DNA from: Hemibagrus wyckioides
Lineage: Eukaryota; Chordata; Actinopteri; Siluriformes; Bagridae
Reading direction: 5' to 3'
Assembly: GCF_019097595.1 (NCBI RefSeq)
Contig: NC_080710.1
Span: 12,205,280-12,269,279 of the forward strand
DNA: 64,000 nucleotides
The notes beneath the pieces were generated by a model. It was not told the origin of the DNA. It did no database searches and was given only the letters and a program-made list of their open reading frames with translations. The position numbers and the translations under genes were made by a program. Numbering within the stretch: the stretch's first letter is position 1; the number at the start of each line of letters is the position of its first letter. This document shows, piece by piece, positions 10,801-23,815 of the stretch.

Positions 10801-12754
10801 AAAAGTAAAGAGGCTTGAAACTGTTTAACTGCCTCAATATTTCACAGGTTTAACTATTAATGGATAAAATGTAAAACATCCGAATTGATAAAGATATATT
10901 TCCGGGATGCTTTGCCTAAGGTGTATTGAATGTATGTTTGACTATATTAATATATGTTTAATACAGAAAATACACCTTTTTTATGATTTTGTTGGTTTTG
11001 TGTGCCTTATTTCTCAGCCAATAGCCTTCCTCCATCAATTAGTTCATTCAGTACAAAGTGAATTGAACGCGGTGCTCATGTGCACCAGCAGGGGGCGCCA
11101 TAGACATGCTTCCAAATCCGCTGAAAATTGCGCGCGTGAAAGAAACTTTTTGGGAATAGGACTGACTTAGACGCGTGTTTCTGCCATGTTCATGCATAAA
11201 TGTGTGTATTATGTGTATTAATGTGTATTAATAAATTTTTTTTTTAAATAAACAGTATCTGGTATGAACAGAAATATTATGTCTACATTTGAGCAATTGT
11301 TGTTGAAACCTACATGGAGCATCCACATGCACCAAAACACACAGAGAAACTTTTGTGCCAAATTCATTCCAATTACAAAAATTTTTTTTTCATGTTATGA
11401 ATATTAGCTGAATATATACTCTGAGTTTAACTTTTCTATCCAAATATCCAAAAACAGTCATTGTAAGCATAAGACAATATTCTCTGAAATAGTTTAAGAA
11501 TACAAAATCCCACAAGATTAAGTTTGCTGATCTTGTTCACTTATTTTAAACAAATCCCAGCTAATCACCAAAGAGATTTTCGGCTCCCTGGGGACAACGC
11601 TGAAGCCCATTCTGGCAGTGGTCCATTCACAGGAAGACCCAGTTCCTCATGTGTTAATTTGGCTTGCTGTTTATTTGAGAAAGGATACACAATGACAGCC
11701 AGAGAAAATAGCCAGGGCTGCAGGGTCGACTGAGGGGAAGGGCAGCCCCGTGTTACGCAGCTACGTAGGAGAAACTCCCAGGGAAGCGTGCAGAACATGA
11801 ATGCTCTGTCTTCTGCTAGTAGTCCGGAGTGGCGCCGAGGGCTAGAAGCTGATGAGTTTAATGCCTAGAGGCTGATTTCTACCCCTAGCTGACTATGATG
11901 AACAGCAACCATATGTTTTGCCGACTCACTTAAAGCTTTTGGATCACATCACCCAAAGCTAGCTTGCACAGAACATCATTGTGTTCTGTGCGTATGGATC
12001 CCATCCCTCACTTCCAAACCACCCTAAATACCACCTAGGGGTCCATGCTGTGTATTCTGGCCAAGGCACAAGAGAGAGTTTACTTTAGTTCTGTGGACTT
12101 GTAAGGCTCTTTTTTTTTTACTTCACTCTGAACAATGGCATCATTGAGAGTCTATGTGTTGCCTATTTTACGTTTTGTTTTTAATCAAAGACACTAATGT
12201 AGGCATTGTTTTAACTCCCAGGAACTCCCATGGAGTTTCCAGAGTATAACAAGAGACATTAGGAAGTGAATTTCTACTTTGGTCAGTGGTCTGTTGAGAT
12301 TAACTACTCAAGTGTGCTTAAGACCTCCGAGTACCATCTCCTTTCTTTGTCGTTGCTAATGTTTAAAGCAAACACTGTTTATGCCCTGCCTAAACAACAG
12401 TCAGTGTAGAAGTGCTTTGATACATGACAATACTCACAATGTAAGATTTTTACTGAGATTGTCTGGTCGAATTAAATAAAGATTACATTATTCTCAACAG
12501 ACAGGATTTAAGAAAAAAAAAGGTCATCTACATCATGAGGACATTTGTCACTGCATACTGACTGCATCTACAGAGTAGAAATTTTGCCATGAGTGTGCAA
12601 TGTGAAGCGAAGAGAAATATCACACATTTGTTCATATATGCTGTTCATTCCCACTAAAAATGAGAAAGCATTTTCCCAATACTGTCAAAAACTTTTTTTT
12701 TTTTATTTGCCTGAACACACCTGATGGAAATGTAGTCTAGTTCATATGCCTTTG
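10801..12754. other. HAS2 upstream region, no gene seen
   Basis: Unique-looking sequence apart from the CTCF motif. About 11580-12040 is less AT-rich than its surroundings and includes an exact 9-bp inverted repeat (gcacagaac/gttctgtgc, 11966-11991). It could hold proximal enhancers. No coding exon or clear transposon was recognised. Confidence 0.5.
11085..11099 (+). promoter_or_regulatory. strong CTCF-type motif
   Basis: CCAGCAGGGGGCGCC matches the CTCF core consensus at every informative position and is embedded in tgcac...ata flanks. It lies about 0.5 kb upstream of the inferred HAS2 start, at the border between the repeat-poor gene body and the long gene-free interval. The motif is read on the plus strand, pointing away from the gene. 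Occupancy is not shown by sequence. Confidence 0.7.
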
Positions 12755-13015
12755 TGTGTTTGTTCTTTCTTTCATTCATTCATTTTCAGTAATTGCTTTA
12801 TCCTGGTCAGGGTCAATGTAGATTTGGACTCAGAAACAGTGGGTCTGAGTAAGGCATACACCCTGTATGAGACACCAGACCATCACAGGGAACCATGCCA
12901 ACATACACACAGACACACACACACTCTCATATCTCAGGAAGACCCAGGGATAATGTGTAAAACTCCACATAAATTGCTACATGCTGTGCCACTGTGCCAC
13001 CCAAATAGCTTTATG
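12755..13015 (-). mobile_element. SINE with LINE-2-like tail, decayed, minus orientation
   Basis: Starts with a CATT-rich tail followed by an equivalent of the 'tttatcctggtcagggt' hallmark. An ACACAC stretch and a head resembling 'aaaactccacat...ccactgtgccaccc' follow. This order matches the common teleost SINE whose 3' tail resembles LINE-2, read on the minus strand. Internal sequence is missing and the copy is diverged. Confidence 0.6.
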
Positions 13016-13074
13016 TGACAGTTTATTTTATCATTTCTAATACTTACGAAGGCACCCTTCAAAAACATGAGCAA

Positions 13075-13245
13075 GAATTCATTCATTCTTTCACAGATCT
13101 TCAATAAGCACTTTATCCTTGTCAGTGTTGCGTTGGATCCACAGTCTGGAGTACCCGGTGTATTCCCACCCAGTTCTCCCGGAATAGGCTCCAGATCCAC
13201 CACAATCCTGACCAGGATAAAGCACTTACTAAAAGATGAATGATG
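13075..13245. repeat. foldback of two SINE/L2-like tails
   Basis: The left half reads as a minus-orientation tail (cattcattc...aagcactttatcc...ggatccacagtctggag). The right half reads as a plus-orientation tail (ctccagatccacc...ccaggataaagcactta...gatgaatgatg). The two halves are inverted copies with about 70 bp of imperfect arm each, so the segment can form a hairpin. Confidence 0.65.
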
Positions 13246-13530
13246 ACAATATGTCTGGGTTATGAGTAATGGGGGATCATCCTGTTATACTCCCAAGGAA
13301 AGCACCTTACTGAATGATATTCACGGCTCTCATGGATTTTCCACAATTGCATCCGGTGGCTACGCTATCATTACTGGTCAGCGGCCCTCAACAAAAACGG
13401 GTCCTTTCAGTGAACAATGATTATCCGCAGACAAACAGGCGGTGAATGAGAGTGCTGCACATGGAGTGTGAGAGCACTGAGTGTGGAGTGTGCCTGTTTC
13501 CATAGAAACTCTGGCATGTGTTTCTTCGGC

Positions 13531-13594
13531 TTGTGTGTGAGAGCGCAAGAGAGACACAGGGAGAGAGGGAGAGAGAGACAGAAAGAGAGAGAGC
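13531..13594. repeat. GA-rich low-complexity tract
   Basis: Purine-rich (GAGA) tract with several interruptions. The short ORFs that cross it are low-complexity artefacts. Confidence 0.7.
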
Positions 13595-16500
13595 TCATGC
13601 TCCACCCTTTTGTTTTCAGTATCGCCATAGAGAGTGATTTGAACACAGGAGTGTACAGAATTGAAACAACTCTATTTTTCTTTTTATCTCCTTTTTTGTG
13701 TCTTCCTTCCTTTTGGTGTTATACAGACATTGTATCAGGTCACACCCTGTGCCTATAAAATAAAATTCTGAAAAATTAAGCACACAGAACTATCATTTTG
13801 GATTTTTTTTTCAAATAGGTCTTTCTAACATTACTGAAAAATTCATCACCTTTATTACACCTTCATTACCTTTATATATTGGCTATACTTTATAGTATTT
13901 AGTTTGATATTTATTAAATTAAGCTCCAAACGTTTGTTCTCCAAAAGCTCCATTTGTTCTGTTAGTAAACCCAGAAATACCTCTGAGGTTCTGCTTAGTC
14001 TTACACAGAGGATTTAATTCATGACGTAATATGAAACAGTTAATCAACTTAAGATGCTAAAGTCATTGACTTCCATTGCATCGATCGAAAAAGAAGCCAT
14101 AAGGTGCTGGTACTATGTGCTCATTATAGAGGTAATAGAGCTAGGGAGGTCACAATGTTAAGCAGTCAAGCTGGGGCTGCTCTTTATGGTCTTACTTCCA
14201 CAGTGAAACACTTTGGTCGGCTTCAAAGCAGCTTTACGGTTTCAACAGGGTTTTGTATCCTGTCTGTGGGCTAAAATTCTCATGGCCTGGGTCTCTGCCA
14301 GCACGCGCAATTAGATTCTCTGCTAAGAGCGAGGGAAACGACTCTGTACTGAATATAGAGTATAAAGTGACTCAGGCACCACATTCGTTCTTGGGATAAG
14401 AGTCATTACTAAAGTGTGTGGCGGAAATTCATCCAGAACACTTTGGAATTTTCTTATGCATCAGTCTGTGTTTAGCTATGGGACTAAATAGCAAACAGCC
14501 TGTTTCAATTGTTGATTCCATCTTGTATTATGCCTTGTATTATGCTTTGGAAAAGGCAGGACTTTAAAAGTGCTTTGTTTCCTGTCACATTATAGCATTT
14601 TTTCTTTTTTCTGCACATCAGGACTTTTGCATGGGTCATTAATCTATGTTAAACAGACACTCTATGTGGTTAGCTTTCTATGATACACTGGAGGTAGTTG
14701 CCAGCCCATAAGTCTCAAGTGTACTCTCTATTTCACATTGGTTTTTATTATTTGAGGAAAGACTCAGTGTTCTTCCTACACCTCTTTCGACATTACCTCT
14801 TAATAAGCACCTTGAGCTGCTAGACTTTTAGGCACATGCTCTTAGAACTTAGAATTGTTAAGGCATGCAGAACAAGCACCACTTGATAAACCTGGACAAA
14901 ACAGCAATATTTATTGGTTAAGCTGTTAATTACCATCTATTAAAGGAATTAAATATCACTAATGGTTCTTGCTGTGAAGTACTGACTTTTAGAGCTGACC
15001 CTAAATCTCAGTGACATGCAGTCGATAATGAATTCAGCAACATGGAACAGTACATCACTTGACCCTGTCCCCAAAGTGAGCCACGGGGCCTGTTGCATCA
15101 GTGCTGGGTGAGAGGTCATGTTTGGAGCAGCAGGGAGTTCCTCCAAGCCTTCCCTCCATCCCCAGTGATCTGAAGTCAGACTTACTGTCTCTCGACATTT
15201 ACTTAGATCATGCTGCCAGATACATGCTGATTTGGCCTGCAATCAAAAATGAACACGCAATAGAAGATTAGGATTTTAAAGAATTATTGTCTAAGAACAT
15301 TAATGTTGGCTCTGTTTGTGAATGAGCTTGAAAGCTAAATTGCTGGTGCAAAGGAAAGTAAAAGTCTACATTTATACACACAGTAATATCATTTGGCCTC
15401 CACTTAGATGATTTTTTTTAGCATTAAAATCGATGACATGGTTCTCTCAGTGCACTGTTTGCTTTTCTCCCATCTATGACAAATCCTCGCTGTGACAAAA
15501 ACAACTCCACCTCGAAAAGCACAAGGGAATCTCTGACGGCAATAACTAAAAGAACACCCACTGTATTTCCTCTCACCTCCATAATCTTTGGCCCTCCTAA
15601 GGTCCCCTCCTTCCTCAGGGCTGGTGTTTGTAATGTAACCTTAGAACATGTAAACCTCTGGGTGCAAAATGACATCAAAACATTAACCACTTTGAAGGAA
15701 AAACCTTTCAGAGGGATTCAGGTCTGTCTCCCACACCAATATGTGGTGGACACTCCAGGAAAGACTTTCCCTTTCATGCTCTCTAGCTAAAAGGATAATG
15801 ATTCTTTTCATGAATGTCACATGTATTGTTTTATACAAATGCATTTCTACTTAGGAGCCAGAAGACACACATACACTATTTTAATGGAAAACGGGCAGGT
15901 CTGCTGTTCCAAAGGCTTTTTTTTTCTTTGATGACTTGCTCATTTGGTCCACATTATAAGAATCCATATTATTTACCTAAATGAACACAAAGTTGGATGC
16001 ATAAGCCACAAGTCACTTCTTCAAGACAACTGAAAGGATAGATCACTGCTGCTGGACCCCAACAACCTAAGTATGACCATATGAGACTTCCTTATCCATT
16101 AACATGTTTGTTCTTGAGAAGGACTGCTCTTTCAGACACCAGGGCAAGGCAAACTAGTTTGGCAGAACAAAAATAAACATTTGCCTAATTAGAATTTATT
16201 CACGCTGGAAAAACGGCAATTACACAGTCTGCACAGGGAAGTCAAACGTTTACCTATTTAACTGCAGTGTCAAGCAAGCTGAAGTTTACTGATGCTGCAC
16301 TGTGCACTGGGCTTGTGAAAGTTCCCTACTAGGTAGAATATTAACAATATTGATTAATGTCATTTTAATCAATGACTTCCTTTGTTGTGCCAAATCGGTT
16401 GTCAGACGCTTGGTGGATTCCAGTAGAACATTTTAGAAGAAGAAAAACTGTAAGAAATTTTTAGTGTCTGAGGTCTACATAATTATAATAAGCTTATTGT

Positions 16501-16915
16501 CTGTGTAAAGAACTGTTTTCTGTGTTAGTCTGCTGTAGGTCTTGAGGATAATGTGAATCAAAACTGAGACAAGAGAGATCAAGGTCAAGAATAGGATTAA
16601 AACAGATCATGGGGGATCTGCACAGGGTCAAGTAATTTAATCATATCGGTCTTGTCTCTAGAGTTTACTGTGGTACTGAAACTGGTCTCAGAGAAGGCCA
16701 TATAAAATATTTGAAGGAGTAGAGTTTGAATAAACTTTCTCTTTAAATATTAAAACAGTTCTCTGGGAAACTTGGTCTTAGCTGCCCACAGAGATGTTTT
16801 AGATTCAGATTGTGTGCTACTGTAATTGTTAAATCCATTTTTAAAACTGGCACATCCCTACAGAAATTACAGCTCAGGTTAGAAAAAATTGTTCCTCTGA
16901 GGCCCATTTTTGTCA
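13595..16915. other. intergenic, no gene or clear repeat
   Basis: Unique-looking AT-rich sequence. A pair of overlapping opposite-strand ORFs at about 15424-15790 (88 and 104 codons) has no recognisable domain and no splice context. I treat them as chance. Confidence 0.5.

Positions 16916-16942
<27 letters not shown>
16916..16942. repeat. (TG)n microsatellite
   Basis: About 13 perfect TG units. Confidence 0.95.
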
Positions 16943-16948
<6 letters not shown>

Positions 16949-17875
16949 GGCATCATATCCAAGGGCATGCCACCCCAGGCCAGCTGGAAACATTTACGCT
17001 CTGATATACAGGCATGTCTTGAGTGCAGATTCAGACTGTGAAAAGAAAGCTCCTTCTGTTTTCCTGTCGTTGACAATCACTTCCTGACTGCAAGCTGAAC
17101 CCCTGTAAATTCGTAGATTTTTTTTCAGTATGATTGATCTAATGGTTTTGGGGGCAAAGGAGCAATAGGAAAAGCAAGAATTGTGAGTAACACTGAATCA
17201 ATAGTGTGCAATGTAGACAATAAGAAGGATAAATTGCTTATCACTCAATGTATATGCCCTTCAGGTTAGTCATAGCATGTGGTGGTAACACAAGGATTTG
17301 CCTACAGATGGGGTTTTGCTCATCAAAGGACCCATTCGACTTGATGGTCTTCAGTGGGGGCAAGTAGGATTAGCTCTTATACCCAGTGGCGTCTGCATTG
17401 TGTCATTTTCCAAACCTGTGGAAATGGGGAACACATTAGAAAACCAAAGTGATTCTCATACATCCTGGGAACATCTGGGTGCATTGCTTATTATGCCATA
17501 ACACAAAGAATGGAGCCATTGTTTTAGCCAATTACACAACCATATACTGCCAAGCATATCCTGCAGCAGAGGGAATAGTCTGTAGATAGTGTTGTGGTAG
17601 TAATTTGCATGGTTTCTTTATGAAAAGGCTCTTATGTTGCTATTGAAAGCACAACACGTCTCATGTAGTCTGCTCCTAATCACCTCATAAATACACTTCT
17701 GGAGGGGATCCACTGACATGGAAAGCCATACTGAAGTTGATATTGTAGAAAGCATAACCATTTCCTTACGATCTTCAAGAAAAAGAAGCGGATCAAATGA
17801 TAAATGTGCAGATTTCATGATTTCAGATAGTATTGTGTGTGTATATAACACACACACCACAGCACATCAGGTTCT

Positions 17876-18265
17876 CAGTCTTCTCACCCTTCTCAGCCAA
17901 GAACAGAAATCATGGGCACAGACCACCTCGCCCAAACTGTACAGTTAAAGAATGGAAACAAATATATGTATATATATTTTAAAATCTTCAGCTGTCCAGC
18001 ATGGGTCGGCCATTTGACCTCCCAACTCATAACCTTGACCTATCAACCACCAACAGCACTGTCTTCGCACAATGTTTTTTGTTTTTTGGCATTATTCTGT
18101 GTAAACCCCTGTAAGACTGTTATGTGTGAAAATCCCAAGAGATCATTAGTTTCTGAAATACTCAAAACAGCCCAACATCCAAGTCATAAAGATCAGAATT
18201 TTTTTTATCATTATGACATTGACAGGTAGCTGAATATTACCTGAAGCTCTTGACCTGTATCTGAA
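17876..18265. mobile_element. Tc1-like foldback remnant A
   Basis: The left part (about 17890-17945) matches an internal plus-orientation segment of the same Tc1-like family seen at 21490-22020. From about 17985 the sequence runs in the opposite orientation (tgttttttgttttttgg, then ctgtgtaaac, cccaagagatca, gctcttgacctgtatct). The result is an inverted, internally deleted copy without coding capacity. The same arrangement recurs at 35630-36420. Confidence 0.6.
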
Positions 18266-18743
18266 TTAATCTAAATTAATCTTTTCCCTGTCAATCACAG
18301 CAACACAAGCCAATATTGTGCTATCTGTAAGCTCACGTATGCAGGAAACACTTTTCTCTGAATGTGTTACAGCATGAGCAACGTTTCAAAAAGAAGCGGT
18401 TGGCTGATGTCAAAGGAAGCTGTAAGCTTGGGGGCGGGAATTGGCAGGTGATCAAAATGGGGAGAAATTGAACCGTGATTGTACCACAAACCCTGGAGCT
18501 GTTGATGTCAGAGTTCAGACAAAGAAAGTTTCTGTTTTTGACTATTACAGCATTGCTGACACATGGAGGTGAGAACATTAGAACTACCCGGTGAGCACAG
18601 TTGCCTCTGAACTGTTTGGGATTACCTGTTTGCTGACGCATTTCCCGTAATCATGACATCAGTACGTGAGTGCTTGGAACACACAGTTAGCAGCTGTGGC
18701 ACTGTTTCCCATGCCTCACTGAGTTATTCTAAAATAACCTAAT
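18266..18743. other. intergenic, nothing recognised
   Basis: Unique-looking sequence between two repeat remnants. No domain-bearing ORF. Confidence 0.5.
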
Positions 18744-18840
18744 ACTGTAATTAGGCACACCCCATCCAGGTTGTCCCCCACCTCAGACTTCCCATGACCC
18801 TGTGTAGGATAATGTACAGAAAATGGATGGATGGATAGAT
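18744..18840 (+). mobile_element. short SINE/L2-like 3' tail
   Basis: About 95 bp ending in 'gtacagaaaatggatggatgg', the typical tail of the teleost L2-like repeat in plus orientation. Severely 5'-truncated. Confidence 0.6.
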
Positions 18841-21488
18841 GTAATTAGGAATAGTTAGTCTAAAGCATATTTACTTTATAGACTATGGTAGCATTTGTGA
18901 TTATTCACAACACAATTTGTACTATAAAAGTACTAATAGTTGATAGAATTTTATTTTTATTTTTTTGAGAAATACCAGGCATAATTGCTCTTGCAACTAA
19001 TTATCGGCAACATGTCAGATAGTTCTGTGAAAGTGAATGATTCCTTAGACCTCTTAAATCAATACGGTGTGCAGCCGAACCTACGTCATCATTAATCATG
19101 CTACGTGGTTAACATATGGATATCACTTTAACTCAGTCTGTTCAGAAACAGCCAGAGAAAACACACAAGGGTGTGTCTCTGTAGTAGAATGATGTTTAGG
19201 GCGTGCTGGGTATGGAGTTCTGCAATCCAATACTGAAACACGCAGTATGCTGCCATCATATTCCATTATCCAATGATAATTATTGTTAACAGTCCACATG
19301 AGATCACTGAGTGACCGCCTTTCTTAGTGGGACTTTCATGACGTTGGCATAGAGCACACAACATGCCGTTGGTCTATGTGTGAACAATTTACCAACTGCA
19401 ACCAGTGTGAAATGTCTGGCTATGTCGAATTTCCAGTAAGTGACTGAGCCAGAAGGTGGTTTTGTTGGTGGTGTAATATGTGCTTGGGTGGGCCTCGGCT
19501 TTTATGCACCTGTGTTATCCGTGGTGGTCAGAGAGTCACGTCTGCGAATGAGTCATCATCAGTGTTGGTTCCATGAAAACCAACAGTCTGGGAAGAGAAC
19601 ATACCTAAATTAATAGCATTACAGAATGAAAAAGCATTTTGCTCTTTCTTCCGATTAGTGTGATCGTTTAGATTTTAGTGAAAAGCCATAAAACTGTGAC
19701 TGCCTACTTCATTACACATTTAGCTGTCTTGCATTATAAATTATACAACGTCAAATGAAATCATCATTCAGGGGCAACGATGCCAAGATGCCAGTATATA
19801 CATTTGAGGTATAAAACCTGGGAATTTTCTAATATGCACAAACTGTTGTCTATGATATCCTCATTAAGTCAGCATGACAAGACAAACCAGATGATTTACT
19901 CAAGTCATTCACATTATTTAATGTTTTTGTATCATTGTCTTTATAATAAACAAATAAACCAACTAATAAACTAAGACTAATAAAACCTATACTTCTATGT
20001 AGTACGTTTGTTCTTTTTTTCCATTATGCATTAAAATATGAATTCACTTTAAATAAATGTACACTTTAGCAGTTGATTTACTGATATCACTATTTCATGC
20101 ACATATTCTGGGAGGTATATCTGAGCTGTTAGACTGTATGGAATGCTCAATTACAATCCTTTGTATTATGTAAAGGAACGCACAAATAATCATTGAAAAT
20201 TGTTTGCAAGAAGTTTTGTCATTGGTCATGCTAAAGGCATTCAAAATGATTGAGAAAGTAATCCACCTTATTTGTGTTTATTTCTCATGTACCTTCTCAG
20301 TCACTACTGATTACATGTTATCATGTTTCTGCAAAGTTGGCAGGAAGTATTTTACTTTGTGTAATAGTTTGACACAACTGCTAGCAATAGGCTGCATGAA
20401 TCTGTAGTCTGACTAGATAGGAATTGTGTTTGTTTTTCATTTGTTGTTGTTTGTTCAATCTTTCCTGGTTCTCCTAAACAAAAAGAAACAAAATTTCATG
20501 GCCATTTATACTAGGCAGTCTTACTATTGTGTGAAGCCAACGTAGGTAACATTTCAGCGCAGCTAATCTTCAGGACGCCAATAAAGACTTGATTAAAAAC
20601 ATTCATCAGAAATCTAGAAGCATTGCATTTACTGGATGTATAATGCAAGCAAAAACTCCACAAATTACATTTACGAATGAATCAGGCTTAGGTTACAACT
20701 TTCACTATAGTCAACCATACATCTTTTTTCCCCCCAACTGTGAGAGCACACCCACTACAGCACCAGTGTCTGCTCGTAAGGTTTTTTTCCAGGATTTTTA
20801 GAAGGTCACAGAATGACAAATGACCATTGATTTACATCAAACACCTTAAAAATGTGCACCATGCTACAAATGGTACCACTGGCTCAATTTAGTGCACTAA
20901 CATTCCTCTAACTGTCAAAAGATTCTACAGCATACTCCAAGGAGCCTTCAATGACTAATTAGCATGAAGATTTGGTCACGTTTCACAGGTTAAAACCTCC
21001 AACAAGCCATGAAAGCACTTTCATGAGCAGCTTAGTGGTAACAGATTTATTTAGAACGTTGACTTTTATCCCAGATGTGTGAGTTTTTCCTGAGCATTAT
21101 GACTGTGCAAAGAAAACTAAATTCTGTGAACTCTGAAGGGGGTGGGGTGTTTACCCCCCACAAGGACATCTGCCTCCACTCTTCAACCTTAAATTCTCTG
21201 CAATAGGACATGTATGTCATTAGGAGAAAATGAGTTTGGAAGGAGGCTGGGGGGCATGTAGTGCTGCTTGATGGTGTTTCACTTTTCCCCTACAGTTGCC
21301 GTTTACTTTGATATTATTGAACACCAACCTGGCAGGGATTTGAAACAGTGTGTGATTTCAGCCAAGAACATTGACTTCCAGGCCTTTAAACAGACTCATG
21401 TGATGAAATAAGAAAAACCCATAAAAAAACATTGACCTGTGAGCTTTATTTTTTGGTGAGTTAAATCTCTGGAGATTGTCCACTCTAA
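18841..21488. other. intergenic, no gene seen
   Basis: Mostly unique AT-rich sequence without recognised repeats or domain-bearing ORFs. Parts of 19000-19600 and 20820-21350 have mixed composition and could hold regulatory elements. No specific claim is possible. Confidence 0.5.
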
Positions 21489-22021
21489 ATTCACACATTT
21501 ATTAGGAACACCTTTACACCTGCTTAATTATGTATTTATCTAATCAGTTATTCAGCAGCAGCAGTGCAATGTATAATAACATTCAGATCAGAAACTTCAG
21601 TTAATGTTTACATCAAGGGGAAAAATGTGATCTCAGTGACCCTGACATGGTTGTTGGTGCCAGATGGGCTGGTTTGATGGGGTTTCAGAAACTGCTGATC
21701 TCCTGGGATTTTCACACACAACTATCTCTAGAGTTTACTTAGAGTTGTGCAGAAAACAAAAAACAGCCACTAAAGAGGCAGTTCTACAAGCCTAAAAGCC
21801 ATGCTGATTAGAGAGGTCAGAGGACAACCACCAGACTGGTTCCAGCTGACAGGAAGGCAACAGTAATTCAAAAAAACTCTCTTTCCAATGTTGGTGAGCA
21901 GAAAAGCATCACAGTCACACAACTCATCAAACCTTGAGGTGGGTGGGCTACAAAAGCAGACGACCAAATCAGGTTGTGTACTATTGTCAGTCCCGAACAG
22001 GAATCTGAGGCTACACAGTTG
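21489..22021 (+). mobile_element. Tc1-like transposon 5' fragment
   Basis: Starts with the terminal 'tttattaggaacacc', then the conserved leader with 'gatctcagtgaccctgacatgg' and 'gaaactgctgatctcctggg'. It continues into the N-terminal transposase region near 21810-21990 (gagaggtcagagg, agctgacaggaaggc, gagcagaaaagcat). It stops abruptly at about 22020, so the catalytic half and right terminus are missing. Stops and frameshifts break the frame. Identified from memory of the fish Tc1 family; the exact subfamily is not known. Confidence 0.75.
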
Positions 22022-23139
22022 CCTGCATTGTTGCCTTCGTTGTTATTCTTGAATTATTGGCATGCAGGATGCAAAAAGGGAAACTCTGATCTCTCTTTGC
22101 CACCATTGCTGATTCAGTTTCCCCAACACCTATGAGGGAAACCTTCTTACTGTCCCCAAAAAATTGTACAATTTCACTATGTGATAATAAATCCATGTGT
22201 AACATGGAATCTTTGAAACGATTATTAGGGTGTGTAGACTGTAATTACACAAATTGCTCATAAACTGCTTGACGTGTCTTAACGTAATATACAGTTAAAA
22301 CAAAAGACACACAAAAACAGCAGTATAAACGAATTTGAGTGAACAGTAGTGGTCACTTATGTAAGTAACTTGATATGTAAGTGAAAATGTTATTTTGTTT
22401 ATTAGCTAAAGTTCAATTGTAATTTGCCTTATTAACTAAGGATTACTTTTTTAATTACTGTGAAAATAAACTTTAAATATAGCTTAAATGTATGTGGTGA
22501 GGCAAATTTGGGGAAGATAATGTGTTTTCCTAAACATCCTAATAAGATGGCATGCCATGACCTCTCTGATTTAGTGGTTGCGAAACCTCAGTGTAGAGGA
22601 GCCGAGTATATAGCGTATGTATATTTAACCCTTTTTCCCTGTTGTGGGTCATGTGATTGTCTGCAAGCTCGACTCTAGCTGTCACACTGTGGCGTCTCCT
22701 GTGGTTTAACCTGCAGACCTTTCCTAGCAGGGTTTGTTATCATAGAGAGTGGTTAATTTCCTCTCACTGAGGCTATCCCCCAGGACTGTCCTATATGCAA
22801 AGGCTATGCTATTGGCAGTGCTGTTTTATGTTATTTTGTGCTAAATGTCACAACAAAAAGCCCATACCTATGAAAAAAATGTACTGTTTTAATTAGCTTA
22901 TTAATTCGGTTGAAACCAGGTTAACTACAGTGCAATATTAACTACATCTATTTGATTCTGAAAATAGATTTTAATAAACAAAGTGTGACTGCCAACTCCG
23001 GTCATAATCAGGTTTTTTGATAAAAATGTAGATTTATCAGATTATGTGGTATTTTTAGCTTGATGGATATCTTATGAGTGAATAAGTCATGTGTTTCCTG
23101 TAGCGACTCAGAAATGTCATGCCGCATTTCAAATGTGAT
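22022..23139. other. intergenic, nothing recognised
   Basis: AT-rich, no repeats recognised. A 72-codon ORF near 22460 has no domain features and is probably chance. Confidence 0.5.
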
Positions 23140-23403
23140 TATCTGTTGATTAAACCTCTTGCTGTTACTGAACTAACAAGACATATTGTTTCTTGCTTCT
23201 TCTTATTTGTGCTGGAAAGCCTTCTGGGTAGATGTTTTTCTTGAGCGTTGTACTATGATCAGATAATTTTGCTGATGTAGAGGCTGAAGCTTTCACTTCT
23301 TGGCAAAGAACAGCAATGATTCCACAAAATCATCTGCCAGGCCACAAAGAACTCAGTCTTCAATTACTAACCTTTGACGCTGCAGTTTTCAAGTGACTTG
23401 AGC
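23140..23403. repeat. local duplication, copy 1
   Basis: Paired with 23816-24057 in the same orientation, offset about 650 bp. Shared blocks in the same order are gattaaacc, gctgttactga/ctgttgct, gatgtagagg(a)ctgaag, tccacaaaatcatctgccag followed by gccacaaagaact, gtcttcaatta and gcagtttt. The sequence between the blocks has diverged. It does not look like any repeat I know, so a local segmental duplication is the simplest reading. Confidence 0.75.
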
Positions 23404-23815
23404 AATATAAATACAGTTCTTCTAAAGAGCATCGAAGAAATTACAAACAAAGACATTCAGTGTGTCGTAATGAAAAATGATTATGCAAGCTGTGCAGTAA
23501 ATAGTTACTATTATATTTGTTATATTTGATTGATGTCATTATTACATAGATTTAGAGGTATAATAACATTATTATTACTTGGAGAAGGTTCAGTTATTCT
23601 ATAAGAAAAGAGCAATCTATTAGAAAATCACTGCTGTAGAACTTTCTCCATCTTCCTCTTATACTAAAAGTTCAAAATTATACTTCAGGACAGTAAAAAC
23701 AAGCTCATAGTTTATGTCTAGTAATGAATCTAGGTTACTGTTCTCTTTAAAGGGACATATATGTCTTTCCTCCTGTTAAAGAGTCTATACTGACTACATT
23801 TCAAGGGTGATTTAC

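Noticed and set aside
11966..11991. Glucocorticoid-response-like palindrome AGAACA...TGTTCT upstream of HAS2
   Set aside because: The half sites are 6 bp apart instead of 3, so it does not fit a functional response element; kept only as a small inverted repeat.
15424..15790. Overlapping 88- and 104-codon ORFs on opposite strands
   Set aside because: No recognisable domain, no splice or promoter context, and ORFs this long are expected by chance in 64 kb.
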